In this document: piece after piece, positions 35,479 through 46,462 of the stretch | How the letters are laid out: the number at the start of each line of letters is the position of its first letter | How positions within the stretch are numbered: position 1 is the first letter of the stretch | Origin: Oscheius onirici | Taxonomy: Eukaryota; Nematoda; Chromadorea; Rhabditida; Rhabditidae | Length of the DNA: 64,000 bases | Assembly (NCBI GenBank): GCA_932521025.1 | Contig: OW051471.1 | Coordinates: 6,510,001 to 6,574,000 of the forward strand | Direction: 5' to 3' | Program-made: the position numbers and the translations under genes | Notes under the pieces: generated by a model | The model's database searches: none | What the model was told of the DNA's origin: nothing | What the model saw: only the letters and a program-made list of their open reading frames with translations

Positions 35479-38400
35479 TCAAACACTTGTATTGAACCCT
35501 ACAAACTGAGGCTCATTGATGGCCGTCGACATCGGAGTGAATCGAGCCGGTTCCAAATGTGTCGGCGTTGCCCTGGCTACGGTTGGTCGAATCGGTTCTT
35601 CGGACATGGCTGCCGGAGAGCCGATTCGGAACGGCGTTGGTTCTTTGTCAAAGGCCTGAAACGGAATGAATAAGGTCGAACAAAGACATCTACCGTATTG
35701 GTTTTCGCTCCGGTCGTTCCGTAGGCATTCTCCTGTTCCTGCTGTCTTCGTCTCTGTTTGCAACACCAACAAAGCATGAAGACAAAGATAAGAGCCTGAA
35801 CGATTGGTTAATGTTGAAAAACGAATACTCACAATGATGCAACCAGCCAATCCGAAGAAGACGGCAATGTATTTGAAATAATTTTCTTTGACACGGGATC
35901 GACACCACGGCTGCTCTCCTTTGTTCCATTCGAAACGGTACTGGTTCGGATTGTTTCGATCTGAACCATGTTAGGTGATGCTGCCCAAAGGAAACCTTAC
36001 CGACGACAATTCCACACTTGTACTCGTTGTCGCCCTTCACCCAATGACTCTGATAACACTCAAAACGAGCCACATTGCCTTGCATGTATCCTGGAGCAAG
36101 AGCCGGCAATTTCATCATGTACTCGGGGTATTCGATGTTAATGGCACCACAGCTGTTGTCTGAACATTTATATTAAAGTTTTCCCTGAAAATGATTACAT
36201 GGCTTGATGGCATCTTGTCTTTCCGAAAAGAAGGCATTGTAGACATCTTGTTCCTCATTGGCAATAATCTTCGAATTCAAGAGAGCGTAGCTGTACAGAC
36301 AAGGAATGTTGTCTCCACAGTCGTTGAGAATGGATGCCGGATCGTCGGGACAGTTGGCCAGTCCATAGGCTACATTGAGTCCTTGCTGAAGAGGCTGCAT
36401 ATTCACTGAAACATACAATTGAATTCTTAATAGTCCTCAAGAAAGTACCTTGTTGATTCTCCTGTAGATCTCTGCAGTTGTTTAGAAGTTGTGTGACATC
36501 CAGTCCGGAAACCGGGTAGAACCTATTTCGACCCCTAAACAAATCTTCAGCATAATATCACAAAGTGTTACGTTTCGTAGAAAGGAGCTGCTTTATAGAT
36601 AGGCTCTGATCGTGCAAAGGATTCCGGGAAGACGGCGAAAGGTTTGTCTTCGTCTTTCGAAGTTGTGAACATGTTGTCTTGGGGCATTCCTTGAGCTAGA
36701 GTTCCAGCGGTGTTCTGCTGGGTAGTCGACTCTCCAGTTCCAAGGATTCGGTCTAAAACAGTCTGGTTTCACGATTAATCTCTTACAGTTGGCAATAATC
36801 TGTTGTCGATAAGCATCCGAGTTGACGTCATTGATGGTCAACCCTTGGTAGAGGGCTGCACTTGTCTGATCGGGGAATGGCCTCATCAAACCACTGATTC
36901 TCGGCAGATTGTAGTACTGACGTTGAGCTGCTTCCTGTGTCTTGTCTCCATCCGGACGCTTAACATTTGTTCTTTTATTTAAAAAAACTGTTAATACCAC
37001 TCCATATTGAGGAGGCACAGACAGCTGAATGTCAAGCAAGCCCATTGATTCCTGGTACATGGACAGACGGTCGATATCCAAAGCGTACGATTCTCTTATC
37101 CGCACTCCAATTTGCGCCTCCTCCAAAACCACGTAAATCTCCGGCTGACCTCGTTCGACGTTATTCACATAAATCAAAACTCCTGAAAAATGTTTGTATT
37201 GTCTCTTTTTCCGAGAAACCTTTGAATCGTTGAAGGCGGATTGTATCGAAGTAGCGAAGAATGTTTCCAACCAAGATGTCCGTTCGGTATCGGAATCGAC
37301 GAGTGTCTTTCCTTGCCATTACATGTACTCGGTCCGTGCCCGAAGCTTCCCTGAACACTTGTCTCTAAAATAATAGAGATTGATCTTACATGACGATTCC
37401 TGTGATAACGGTGGCGTTGATCGGCTGGACGAGATCTGACTGAGAAATGTATCTCCCCAAAAGACCTAAAACTTATTTTAAACAAGGATTCAATCAAATT
37501 CATACCAAAGTCGACCTTTCTGTTCGGATAGCGCTCCATTCGAACCTGTATCTTGACTTCAGGAGTTCGAACGGTTTGAGGAACGTAGAGGAAGTTGAAG
37601 ACCCCAGGCTCGTCGAAGATGAACTTGTCGTTGTCGATAGTCGTGAATGTTCCCAAGCCGGACGCCTGACCGACAGCCGGAGGCTGGTATTCCTGACAGG
37701 CCGAGGACGGTCGTCGCCAATAGAACAGCTGACAGCGGAAGTCGGTGAATTTACAGCAGAGGAAATAGGGCATGTAATCGTGGTGGAACACAGACATTCC
37801 AGGAACCTAAAGCTTCGTTTTCAATAAAACTAAAATAGATTTACCTCAAACTGTCCCATGTAAGGAGCCGTTCCGAACTCGTAAGCTCGCAGCGGATAGC
37901 CAGGGTTGTAGAAGTACTCTTTCTGAGTTTTGATGACTGGCTGATAAGGCGTTTGCATCAAAAATCCAGCCTCGTCGTAACAACAGACTTGACCATAATG
38001 AGTCATGAACCGTATGAAAAAAATATTGTATCAATGAGAAAAGTATTGAACGAACTGTGTAGTTCGGTCGTTGTAATCTCTTCCGTAGTCTCCATAACGT
38101 CCCTTCTCGGCGTACGATGAATATATGTTCTGAGCACTCATGTAGCAATTCTTCGAACCAATGACTGATGTACAGGTGATATCACGGAATGCCTGGAACT
38201 TTGTACTACTTTGCTTTTTTTGAGTCTACCTGAGAACATCGCGGATGAGGCATGAATCGTCCGAGGTCCAGACGAGCTTGAGACTCTACACATGGACAGG
38301 AACTGTTCGTCTCCGTATCTCTGATAAAGTTCTGCAGAGCTCCGTCTTCATCGTACCTAAACCGTCCTCTGTTTGGATAAGAGACATAGGCCGTGGGATT

Positions 38401-41400
38401 ACGGACGATTACAGAGCACAAACAGAAGCTTACCAATCATGACACATCTCTCGCGACTTCTCCTTGACAAAGTTATCTCGGACGATTTGTTCCGTGGGAT
38501 TGAAAGTGATCCCTGTGTACTGTTGCAAGTTGGGAGACCACAGCCAGTGAAGGGAAATTGGAGCAGAGACAAGACTGGAAAGAAGTCTATATGGGGTTCT
38601 TTAGAAGTAGCTACCCGGCTAGTAAATTGGTGGCATTCATGTCGTTCGGTCGGAGTGGAGCTAGTTTGAGATAGCCTGTTCTGTAGGTATACAAGAGATG
38701 CATTCTCTCCCAATCAGTCAAGTACCTGGAAAACACTTTTATTGATGATTTAAAGGACTGACCATTGTTGAACCTGGTTGAGATTAATGACTTCCTCTTG
38801 AGGTCTCCATCGGTAGTCGATGCCGTTTCTGTTGGTGTAGGTGGCCAGTCGAGCCAGAGTTCTATGTTCCGGACGGAACTTTTTGATCTACAGAAAAAAG
38901 CAGTTGACTGTCTGATAGAACCAACCTCGTCGTCTTTGTACTCTCTGTATCCGATGACAAACAATCCCAATTGTACTCCGTACAGCGCGTCATCTGATAT
39001 TCGCATCTGTACCGAGTTTATACCGTTCGTCATCAGATCAGGATTAGTGAAGTTTCTTGGATACCAAGTGATTGGCATCAGCTAAATATTGGTCTATTTT
39101 GATAAACTCTAGACTTACATAGTTGGTCATAGGCGACTTGTACCATTCGTAAAGATTTCCTATGTCGAGTCGCATTGGATCGAGTGTTGGCGGGACTAAA
39201 GTGTCATTAGAAAACGTGCAAGTAAGTCTCACCAAAGTAAATGTAGCCAACAAAGGCTTTGTCGTCGTTTGCTCCACGAGATTCCGGCTGGAAGTAGACG
39301 GTTTTGGTTCCCCAGTCGTAGATTTTCGGCAGAGAACAGCGAGCAATCGAAGGATTGAGAACGACACAAGAGGCAACTTCTCTCTCCTCGATCATTAAAA
39401 TGTAAGTTTGAGTTCGATCGAGACAGATGGCATTGATGTCGACTGTCATCTCTCCAAGCATCTAAATCAGTTTGTTCATCTAAAGCTGTATGTTCCTCAC
39501 ATTGACAATGTTGGGATAGATCATGATGGGATCTGAAAAATGAAAAGTTCTGACTGCAATGTTTAAAGTACTCACAAGTGCCTCCGGTCTTGTTACTGCA
39601 TCCGGCTGGTCGAACGATGTCGTCCACTCGGAACATGTACCGTCCTCGGACCATGTGAGGAACTCCGGAACGTTGAGCGAGGACCTGAAAGAAACTCGTT
39701 ATGAAACAAACGTCTGTTTACCTTTGGAGTGTTCTTGTAGGCCTGGGTAGGATCGACATCAACAATTCCGGTGTGGTTTCCTCCATTGAAAATGGCGCGA
39801 CAACGACCAGTCCTCGAGTTGGCTCGGAAATCTTGGGCATCAAAGCCAAGTCGATCGTAGTTGAAGATGGTATAGGACAGTCTGCCAGGAGAGTCAGTCA
39901 GCCAAATAGCCTAAAGATCTTTGAATATAACCTTTGGAGAGCTTGTCATTTGATACGTCGCAGTCTGCGTATCCGGTAACAATATTAACGCATGAAACGT
40001 CGCATTCGGACGTAGAGCTTACAGAGTGCTTATACCCTTGTTCTAGAGACATCTAGCACGTATTATCATCAGATAAACTTTTGAAAATGATTGCGGATTT
40101 TTAAAAGAGCAAATTTTGACATGTCTAGGAGATTTAGACTAGATACGACAAGTCGAGGTATAACTTCCAAACAAAAGAGTTGAAGTTACAGTTGTAGAGC
40201 TTATCAAATACTAAAACTTTGCTGAACATCACAAAACTGTAAGAGGTCAGCATCAGCTAGGAAATCTTAAAGTTCCGAAATTTAGGAAGGAGGCGGAGGG
40301 ACTTAAAGGGACAGTCCCCACCCCCCGCCCGATGACGCTCAAGCTAAACGCTGTACCAGGAGTGGTATGCGGCGCCGCCGTCCGATCTGGCAAGTAAAAC
40401 CACATTGAGCTCGGTTAGTACCGATTTTCAAGGGGTCTCGGGTTCGCATCCTTTCGGGTGAAAACCTTTGGCTTGAGCGTCATCGGGCGGGGGGTGGGAA
40501 CTGTCCCTTTAAAGTAGACGGTGTTCCAGACCAAAGTAAGAATCGTTTTACCTGATACGTCGCCGTCTGAAAGATGAAAATTAGTTTTTAGAAGGATAGC
40601 ATAAAACCTGTCCAGCATCGATGTCAGCGCGACCAGAAATAGCAGAGGCCGTATTGAACCAGGTGACCACAAGAGCTGCATCTGCTCGAAACATCGAAGC
40701 TCCCGCGACTCCTTCTGAGTTGGAAGAGTGTTTAGAAACCGATTGAATAGTCACCTTGTAACCAGCGCATCATCTCGTCCAGGAAGTAGTCAGACTGAGC
40801 ATCACATCTCACATAAGAATCTGGAGTTCCAGGACAGGCTTGAGCTGCTGGCTGGCCGAAGAATCCTGATCGTTGCATAGACGGACCTTGGTTCAAATTT
40901 GAACCAGACTCTTGACCGAAGAGAGACTGTCTCAAAACGAGACGGTAATAGACTCCCGATCTCATTCCTGGATTTCCATTCTGAGGAACTTGTTGTTTAC
41001 AAAGATATGGAGCGATCATGGCTGGATCTTCCAATCGAGGCCAATCAGTACTGTCAGGACCAACGTTGATAGTCGGACCCTGATCCATGACTGTCGCGAA
41101 GCCCATGTATCCATTGACTGACAGCTGTAATCTGACCATTGTGCAATCAAGACTGAACTGTATACCGTCGTGTAATTGTAAAGTCCTCCGTAGAAAGGGA
41201 AGAACATGTGCAAATCTATCGTCATTCCTGCTGTCAACATACCTAATATTTGCCATTTTCAATACACCATTGGTTTGGCTTACCCGGATTTACTTTTTGA
41301 TCTCCTACTTCAGGCCCAAACGGTACCAGATTCACTGAAATTAACAACTCTGTTATTAGAACTGATTCATTGGACTATCAAAATGCCAGATTTGATTTCT

Positions 41401-41736
41401 AGAACCCTCTTTTGTCTCCGGAAATGTTAAGCTAATGTGAGTGACCGTCGCCGCGTCGTGCTAGTAGTCGCGCAGCCAGTGTTGACAGTTGCTCTCAGGC
41501 TGGCGCTCCAACGTTGGTAGCACTCGCACAAACACAGCGGTCAAGGGAACGTTCCAACTCTGAGGGTCCTTACCTCCATAGAATGGATTGGCACCAGTTC
41601 CAGTGAAGAGAGTCGACTGGGCGGGAGTCTGTTGACCTGGCACAGCTCCGATATTGATACCACCCTGCCCTAATGGATTGATCTGTTGCTGCTGCCGCGA
41701 TGGCAGCACCATCAGAAGAAGAGCCAACCACCTCAT
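35479..41736 (-). CDS. Mesh-like adhesion protein (NIDO, TIG, AMOP, vWD, Sushi, TM)
   Basis: A large single-pass surface protein; insect Mesh builds smooth septate junctions. The start is MRWLALLLMVLPSRQQQQ at 41736 with a hydrophobic signal segment. Domains in order: NIDO-like (LVPFGPEVGDQKVNPG, MFFPFYGGLYNYTT, LSVNGYMGFATVMDQGP); an IPT/TIG region (about 39650-39200); a middle region (LYGVQLGLFVIGYREYKDDE); an AMOP domain with REMCHDWYDEDGALQNF, SCPCVESQARLDLGRFMPHP; a vWD domain (TFTTIDNDKFIFDEPGVFNF); a Sushi-like module (NNSCGAINIEYPEYM ... DNEYKCGI). A membrane helix precedes the cytoplasmic CWCCKQRRRQQEQENAYG. The tail ends EPQFVGFNTSV at 35479. More than 25 short introns are inferred; the largest (about 587 bases, 39965-40551) carries a TIR element. 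Confidence 0.82.
40303..40514. mobile_element. TIR element with 5S rRNA/tRNA-like core in a Mesh intron
   Basis: The ends are TTAAAGGGACAGTCCCCACC on the left and GGTGGGAACTGTCCCTTTAA on the right, inverted for about 40 bases including CCCGCCCGATGACGCTCAAGC against GCTTGAGCGTCATCGGGCGGG. The core (about 40345-40470) reads CGTCCGATCTGGCAAGTAAA ... CTCGGTTAGTACC ... GGGTTCGCATCC, resembling the 3' half of 5S rRNA (CTGATCT..GGTTAGTAC..) and a box B. No coding frame. Confidence 0.72.
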
Positions 41737-42525
41737 GGATGGAACGAGGGAGTGACTGAAAGACAAAAATAGATGAAAGACGAAATGGGATTGGTCTTGA
41801 AACAATGCAAAGGTAAACAACGAACATCTGGTCGGAAAGTATGCAAATTGATTCAGAACAGGAGTGAAAATATTGAAAGAAGAGAGCAAAGAGAGGTGTA
41901 GAAAGTAGCCGAGAGGAATACAAAAAGGGTACGGTGTACATTTCCTCCGAGACTACAAAAACTGGGCAAAGTGAGCAAGAAGGAGAAAACAGGTGAACCT
42001 TGATTGGCAGAGGCTGAAAAAGAGAAATTCTAACTTCAGCCACTTTTTCTATCGGTAAACCGTTTAGGGAAAAAGCAGTTTGACACGGCATATAGATGCA
42101 CTTGTTAAAAAAGACACGAATGATGTTTTTATGTCTCATTGCAATGGCTCAGATAAGCTTGAAGAATACAAGTTGGATGTTGATAAGGAAATGTATTTTG
42201 AGAACAAAGCTTAGAGTTGAAGAGTGTGTTCGCCTTTGCGTACAGCCCGCTGGAGCTGGCCCCACAGCCAGTCGGTCAGTGGCTCGCCAGAGCAAACAGA
42301 ACATATACTCATTACTCAAACACGCCCTATGCTACTGACCGAGGCATCTGGCAGCCAAATAGGGAAGCCGTAGACAACAGAAAATTGTTTTTTATTCAAC
42401 CAACACATTCAGTGCTTCTAGTAACCTTTGATCTCGTAGATCATTGCTTGTTTGTAGTCTCCGAACATTTAGGATTCGCTGAACGAATTTCTTTAACCGG
42501 TTACCATTGAACCCTGAACAAGAAG
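41737..42525. other. Intergenic region upstream of the Mesh-like gene
   Basis: About 0.8 kb between two divergent genes. No exon can be supported. It should contain the Mesh promoter; the right end leads into the TATA box of the peptide gene at 42526. Confidence 0.4.
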
Positions 42526-42534
42526 TATAAAAGG
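42526..42534 (+). promoter_or_regulatory. TATA box, YGGYG peptide gene 1
   Basis: TATAAAAGG lies 34 bases before the ATG at 42560. The same word stands at similar distances upstream of the three sibling genes. Confidence 0.65.
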
Positions 42535-42559
42535 AGCTTTCCGGGTCTGTCAATTAAAT

Positions 42560-42958
42560 ATGCTACGAAGACATTTTTCTGTAATTTTACTGTTTTTATT
42601 GATCGGCACGACAGAGGCACATGGATGTAAGTTTTATTGTAAAAGGCATTGTTTTTACATTCTTGATACTCTTGTGGCCACAAGTCTCCCAGGAAATTAT
42701 TTCAGATGACTATGCCTATCCGACGAGCGTGACCTACTACTATCCAGTTACTTATACCTACAACTATCAGCCTTACGGATACGGTGGTTACGGAGGAGGA
42801 TATGGCGATTATGGAGGTGGCTGGGGAATGACTCCTTGGCGGTGGTATAGACGTCAAGTTCGTATTTCTCTCCTTCTGAAATAGACTCATTTTTCCAGAT
42901 GTGGAAGCAGATGATGTTCAACCAAATGATGTACGGCGGCGGCATCTACAGAAAATGA
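42560..42958 (+). CDS. Secreted YGGYG-type peptide 1 (NLP-29/caenacin-like)
   Basis: Three exons. Exon 1 is a signal peptide (MLRRHFSVILLFLLIGTTEAHG); a roughly 140-base intron follows. Exon 2 is rich in Tyr, Gly and Val (SVTYYYPVTYTYNYQPYG then YGGYGGGYGDYGGGWGMT), and a 41-base intron leads to a Met-rich end MWKQMMFNQMMYGGGIYRK. The mature peptide is about 70 residues. Nematode peptides of this composition (NLP-29 and CNC groups of C. elegans) are epidermal and induced by infection or wounding with proposed antimicrobial roles. That role here is inference from composition. It is the most divergent of the four copies and lacks the AQWG start. Confidence 0.7.
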
Positions 42959-43491
42959 AAATAAATTTAGTTTTTACAAAGAAATTCTTTTTGATTTCAT
43001 TCGTCAGAACTTTTAGAGTGGTCTTCGTTATGAGGTGACCTTGAGAGTCACCTGAGTCGGAGAAAACATCGGCCTGTTGATTTGTTGGAAACTTGTTCGA
43101 TGTAAATAACTTCCGAAATGTCGAATAAAAATAAACAGAAGAGAGTACTGGTCAGGACGATAAAAGTCCAGTTGACCGAATTAGAAATTCTTCCTGACAG
43201 ACCGGCTGCATGTGGTACTGTTACCCAATTATACCACTGCAGCGGTCAACTTGTACCTCCAACGTGTTAAACTGTTCGGATAGTGCTCTGTTTAACAGCT
43301 TTTTAAGTACTTCGCCAGCGATCTTCCTTTTTGAGCGCTTGTTGGTCAACATTAGAGAGCTTCCTTTTCGCGAAATTACACTGCTCTTTCCGGTTGAAAT
43401 TTTATAGAAAGACAGTTTTTAGTAGACGAAGAGACACGCTGCAGTGAAAGGTTTATTATATACAGTAAAGATTTGAGGCAGGTCTTGTCGT
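42959..43491. other. Interval between peptide genes 1 and 2
   Basis: About 530 bases between convergent genes. AAAATAAATTT just after 42958 can serve as a polyadenylation signal. No other feature is seen. Confidence 0.4.
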
Positions 43492-43778
43492 TCACTTTCC
43501 ATACATCATTCCGTAAGGGTTGTACATGCCCATCATCATGCGTCTTCTCCACTAAACGGAAGAATGTTACACGATAAGAAAGAGGACTCACTCCCCATCC
43601 GCCGCCATAACCTCCGTACATTCCTCCATAACCTCCATATGGATAGCCTCCATATCCGTATCCCCCTGAAAGTTTTTTTTCCATTGCAAAGAGTTAGAAA
43701 CTTACACTGAGCAGCGGCGAGTTCGACAAGACAAAGAGCAAGAAGAAGAGCAAGAAGCGAGCTGAGGAGAGAGTTCAT
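43492..43778 (-). CDS. Secreted YGGYG-type peptide 2 (NLP-29/caenacin-like)
   Basis: Three exons on the minus strand. The signal peptide is MNSLLSSLLALLLALCLVEL with cleavage likely near AAAQ. After a 40-base intron the mature part begins QWGYGYGGYPYGGYGGMYGG, and after another 40-base intron it ends WRRRMMMGMYNPYGMMYGK. The start QWGYG matches C. elegans NLP-29-type peptides. The terminal GK could be trimmed to leave a Gly for C-terminal amidation. Confidence 0.78.
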
Positions 43779-43810
43779 CTCGGCTGGATGGTTGTTTTGT
43801 CTACTGTCGG

Positions 43811-43819
43811 CCTTTTATA
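43811..43819 (-). promoter_or_regulatory. TATA box, YGGYG peptide gene 2
   Basis: TATAAAAGG on the minus strand, 32 bases before the ATG at 43778. Confidence 0.65.
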
Positions 43820-44893
43820 CGATTTCTGTGACGTATTTTGGCAAATAGACGGGTGTAATGGTTGAGGCGGAGAGACGGTCAGAAGTTGGTTGAACATACG
43901 TCATCCCCACAGACAAGGCATTCGAGGGTCATTTGTGACCGACGCTTTGTCTCAAGCCAAGAAGCCGATAGTTCAAGGTAACAGTTTTGGAAGCTATACA
44001 ATTGATTGAAGAGGACTCAAACGAGGCAGAAGCAATTTGGAGGTTTCATAGCACTGTTCTGATAGTGCGTGAGAATATCGAGCGAACACTCAATGACAAA
44101 ACAAAACAGCTCCGAACATCTGTTACATCGAAACTCTCAAAATGCACGTTTATTGATAGTGAACACAACATGGGTCATAAAGATTCACTTGAACAAAAAC
44201 ATTCAACTCGTCTGTTTTGGAGAACCTGTATCTGAGCGCACTTATTGTTAGAGCATGGCTGTTCAGACGACGTATAACACCCCGTGACCATTCTTCCGCG
44301 GAAGAAAAGACCGCTTCGGATTTCGGCCCCGGAAGAATCGCCCATGGGCCAATCATCGGCGAACGAATATTCAAGTTCGATGCAAATGTAACACGGAGGG
44401 AAAGTTATTCTCAGTCCAACTGAGGATGCACAGCGAGAGTGAAACCTCTTTTTTAATGATTAGGCTATCACTAGAAGCATACTTATGTTACGCTCACCTA
44501 GTCTTTCTTTCTTTAACAAAGTGCAATGGTGACCGTCCGTCCGTCTGTAGTCGTGTCCGCACAGTTGTCGAGACTAAGATAACATGTCAAGTATGGGCGA
44601 TTGTTCCGCCGCCTTAATCCGAAGCGATCTTTTCTTCAGCGGCAGAAAGCGCGGGTGGTCTTTTCTTCAGCGGAAGAATAGTCTCGGGTTCTTTAATGAG
44701 ACTTGAGTCAAGTCAGATATTCCCAGTGTTACGTCAAAATCATTTGACGCCCGGACACTGTCTTCCTCATGCTTCTGTTCGGCGACCAACTGATCTGTGG
44801 TGGCCCATTCTTATGGTCTTGATGTCCACCTCTCACAGTTTCACCTACTCTCTCGTTATCTCCTTCTTTTCTTCTGCGTCACCCACGGGTCCC
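43820..44893. other. Divergent promoter interval with imperfect inverted repeat
   Basis: About 1.1 kb between peptide genes 2 and 3. At 44288-44322 GACCATTCTTCCGCGGAAGA continues AAAGACCGCTTCGG. Near 44620-44686 the reverse complement occurs with an internal duplication of TCTTTTCTTCAGCGG. This could be a degraded TIR element or a shared enhancer. No protein-coding exon is supported. Confidence 0.45.
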
Positions 44894-44902
44894 TATAAAA
44901 GG
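44894..44902 (+). promoter_or_regulatory. TATA box, YGGYG peptide gene 3
   Basis: TATAAAAGG lies 47 bases before the first base of the ATG at 44941. Confidence 0.65.
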
Positions 44903-44940
44903 TTCAACTTCGAGGCAACATCCAACAACTCACCTACACC

Positions 44941-45302
44941 ATGAAGTCCATTCTCAACCTTCTCTTGGCTCTTGTCCTTATTCTCTGTATGGCCGAAGTT
45001 ACTTTGGCTCAATGGGGCTGGGGAATGCGCAGAAGAATGTACGGAGGTTGGTGCAGTTTTATTTCAAGCTATTTATCAATTTTACATTTTTACGTATGAT
45101 AGTAACTATATGTTATCAAACTGCACTAAAGATTAAAAGTTTTCAAGCGAGCGTTTCTCAGCGTTTAATCTCCTTTTCTTAAAACAAGAATTCAGGATAC
45201 GGAGGCTATGGAATGGGCGGATATGGCGGTTATGGAATGGGAGGCTACGGCATGGGAGGCTACGGAATGGGATATCCAGGATACTACGGCTACGGAAAGT
45301 AA
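44941..45302 (+). CDS. Secreted YGGYG-type peptide 3 (NLP-29/caenacin-like)
   Basis: Two exons. Exon 1 has a signal peptide (MKSILNLLLALVLILCMAEV, TLA) and QWGWGMRRRMYGG. The intron is about 145 bases, long for this window (45047-45194). Exon 2 has short repeats GYGGYGMGGYGGYGMGGYGM ending YPGYYGYGK at 45302. The AQWG start and GK end match its neighbours, so these genes probably arose by tandem duplication. The repeat unit GGYGM is recent enough to be near-identical at the DNA level. Confidence 0.78.
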
Positions 45303-46082
45303 ACCCGATAAACGTGTATATAATAAAACGTATAATAAAACGTCACTTTCAATGTACTCTTGTCGGACGCTGTCAAGGACAGTCTTTTTCTCTGCGGATG
45401 GCCGTCGTTCGCTGAACGCGAGACTGCGATAAACAATCGTGTTTGTTTGGAAGATACGGAGAAAAAAACATTTTGTTGAATTGTCTGGAGTTCTGAAACT
45501 GTACCAGAATCTAAAACACAGTGTTTACAATATTCTTATCTCGAATGACATTTTAGAGGCACTAACAGATGTGAGATCTGAGCAGAGTTCTTCATGGAAA
45601 ATGCAAAGATGACAACAGTTGTGCTCGTGATTAGGATAGCTGAAAGCATTGTTAGTTCAATCCTGTCGATTATCATGAATCAAATATCACGAAGACGAAC
45701 TTCACCTCACTCCATCACAGGCGAGTGACCTTTGATCGACTAATGTTCGTTTTCTGATCAGGTTACACTTTGTCAGAAGAATATTACTATCTTAATGCAC
45801 CTGTGTTCTATCTAAATCAGAAAGGCTTTCTTTACTTACGGTAGTTTGGGTATCATCCAGTCGAAGGAATGTCAAACACTAATTTAACCAAAAGTTATGT
45901 TTGCTGACATGGTGTTCCTTGCACTTCCCGATTGACTGTCTTAAGCTATTCGTCATTTTGCCAACAATTTTTGGCTAATACAACTGAAAAACCTCGGCGA
46001 AAGACTCATATTCGCCGAAGTAGCATTGTGGCCACGCGAACTTATCGTTCTCTCGTCGAATTTGTGTAAAACACGACCGGTC
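45303..46082. other. Interval between peptide genes 3 and 4
   Basis: About 0.8 kb. AATAAAACG words just after 45302 may be polyadenylation signals. No gene or clear repeat is seen in the rest. Confidence 0.4.
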
Positions 46083-46092
46083 TATAAAAAGG
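46083..46092 (+). promoter_or_regulatory. TATA box, YGGYG peptide gene 4
   Basis: TATAAAAAGG lies 43 bases before the ATG at 46126. Confidence 0.6.
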
Positions 46093-46125
46093 AGAGGTCA
46101 ACCCGAAGCGGACCAAAAGACCTAA

Positions 46126-46462
46126 ATGCGGCAACTTCTCTTCCTTGTTGGCCTTCTCTGTCTTCTTCAACTTGCTACAGCACAGTGTAAGTTCTGACTC
46201 TTACGTTTTCACCCCTTCCTTTGAAAACTCTGGGGTTTTCCCAAAAGCAAATTATTTCAGGGGGCTACGGCTATCCAGGCTACTACGGTGGCTATGGAGG
46301 TTACGGAGGATACGGATATGGAATGAGTCCGTGGAGAATGTACAGACGAAGTGAGTACGACTGAGCGCGATATTCGAATACTCATTTTTAGTGATGTGGC
46401 GTCAGGCTATGATGGGAGGATATGGATATCCCTATGGTGGATATGGTTACTACGGAAAATAG
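46126..46462 (+). CDS. Secreted YGGYG-type peptide 4 (NLP-29/caenacin-like)
   Basis: Three exons. The signal peptide is MRQLLFLVGLLCLLQLATA; the mature part starts QWGYGYPGYYGGYGGYGGYG, continues MSPWRMYRR, and after a 37-base intron ends MWRQAMMGGYGYPYGG, YGYYGK. The MSPWR...RRxMW block also occurs in peptide 1 (MTPWRWYRRQMW), showing common ancestry of these two. Confidence 0.78.

Noticed and set aside
36967-37233. Plus-strand frame opposite the Mesh-like gene
   Set aside because: Shadow of minus-strand coding exons with continuous domain matches.
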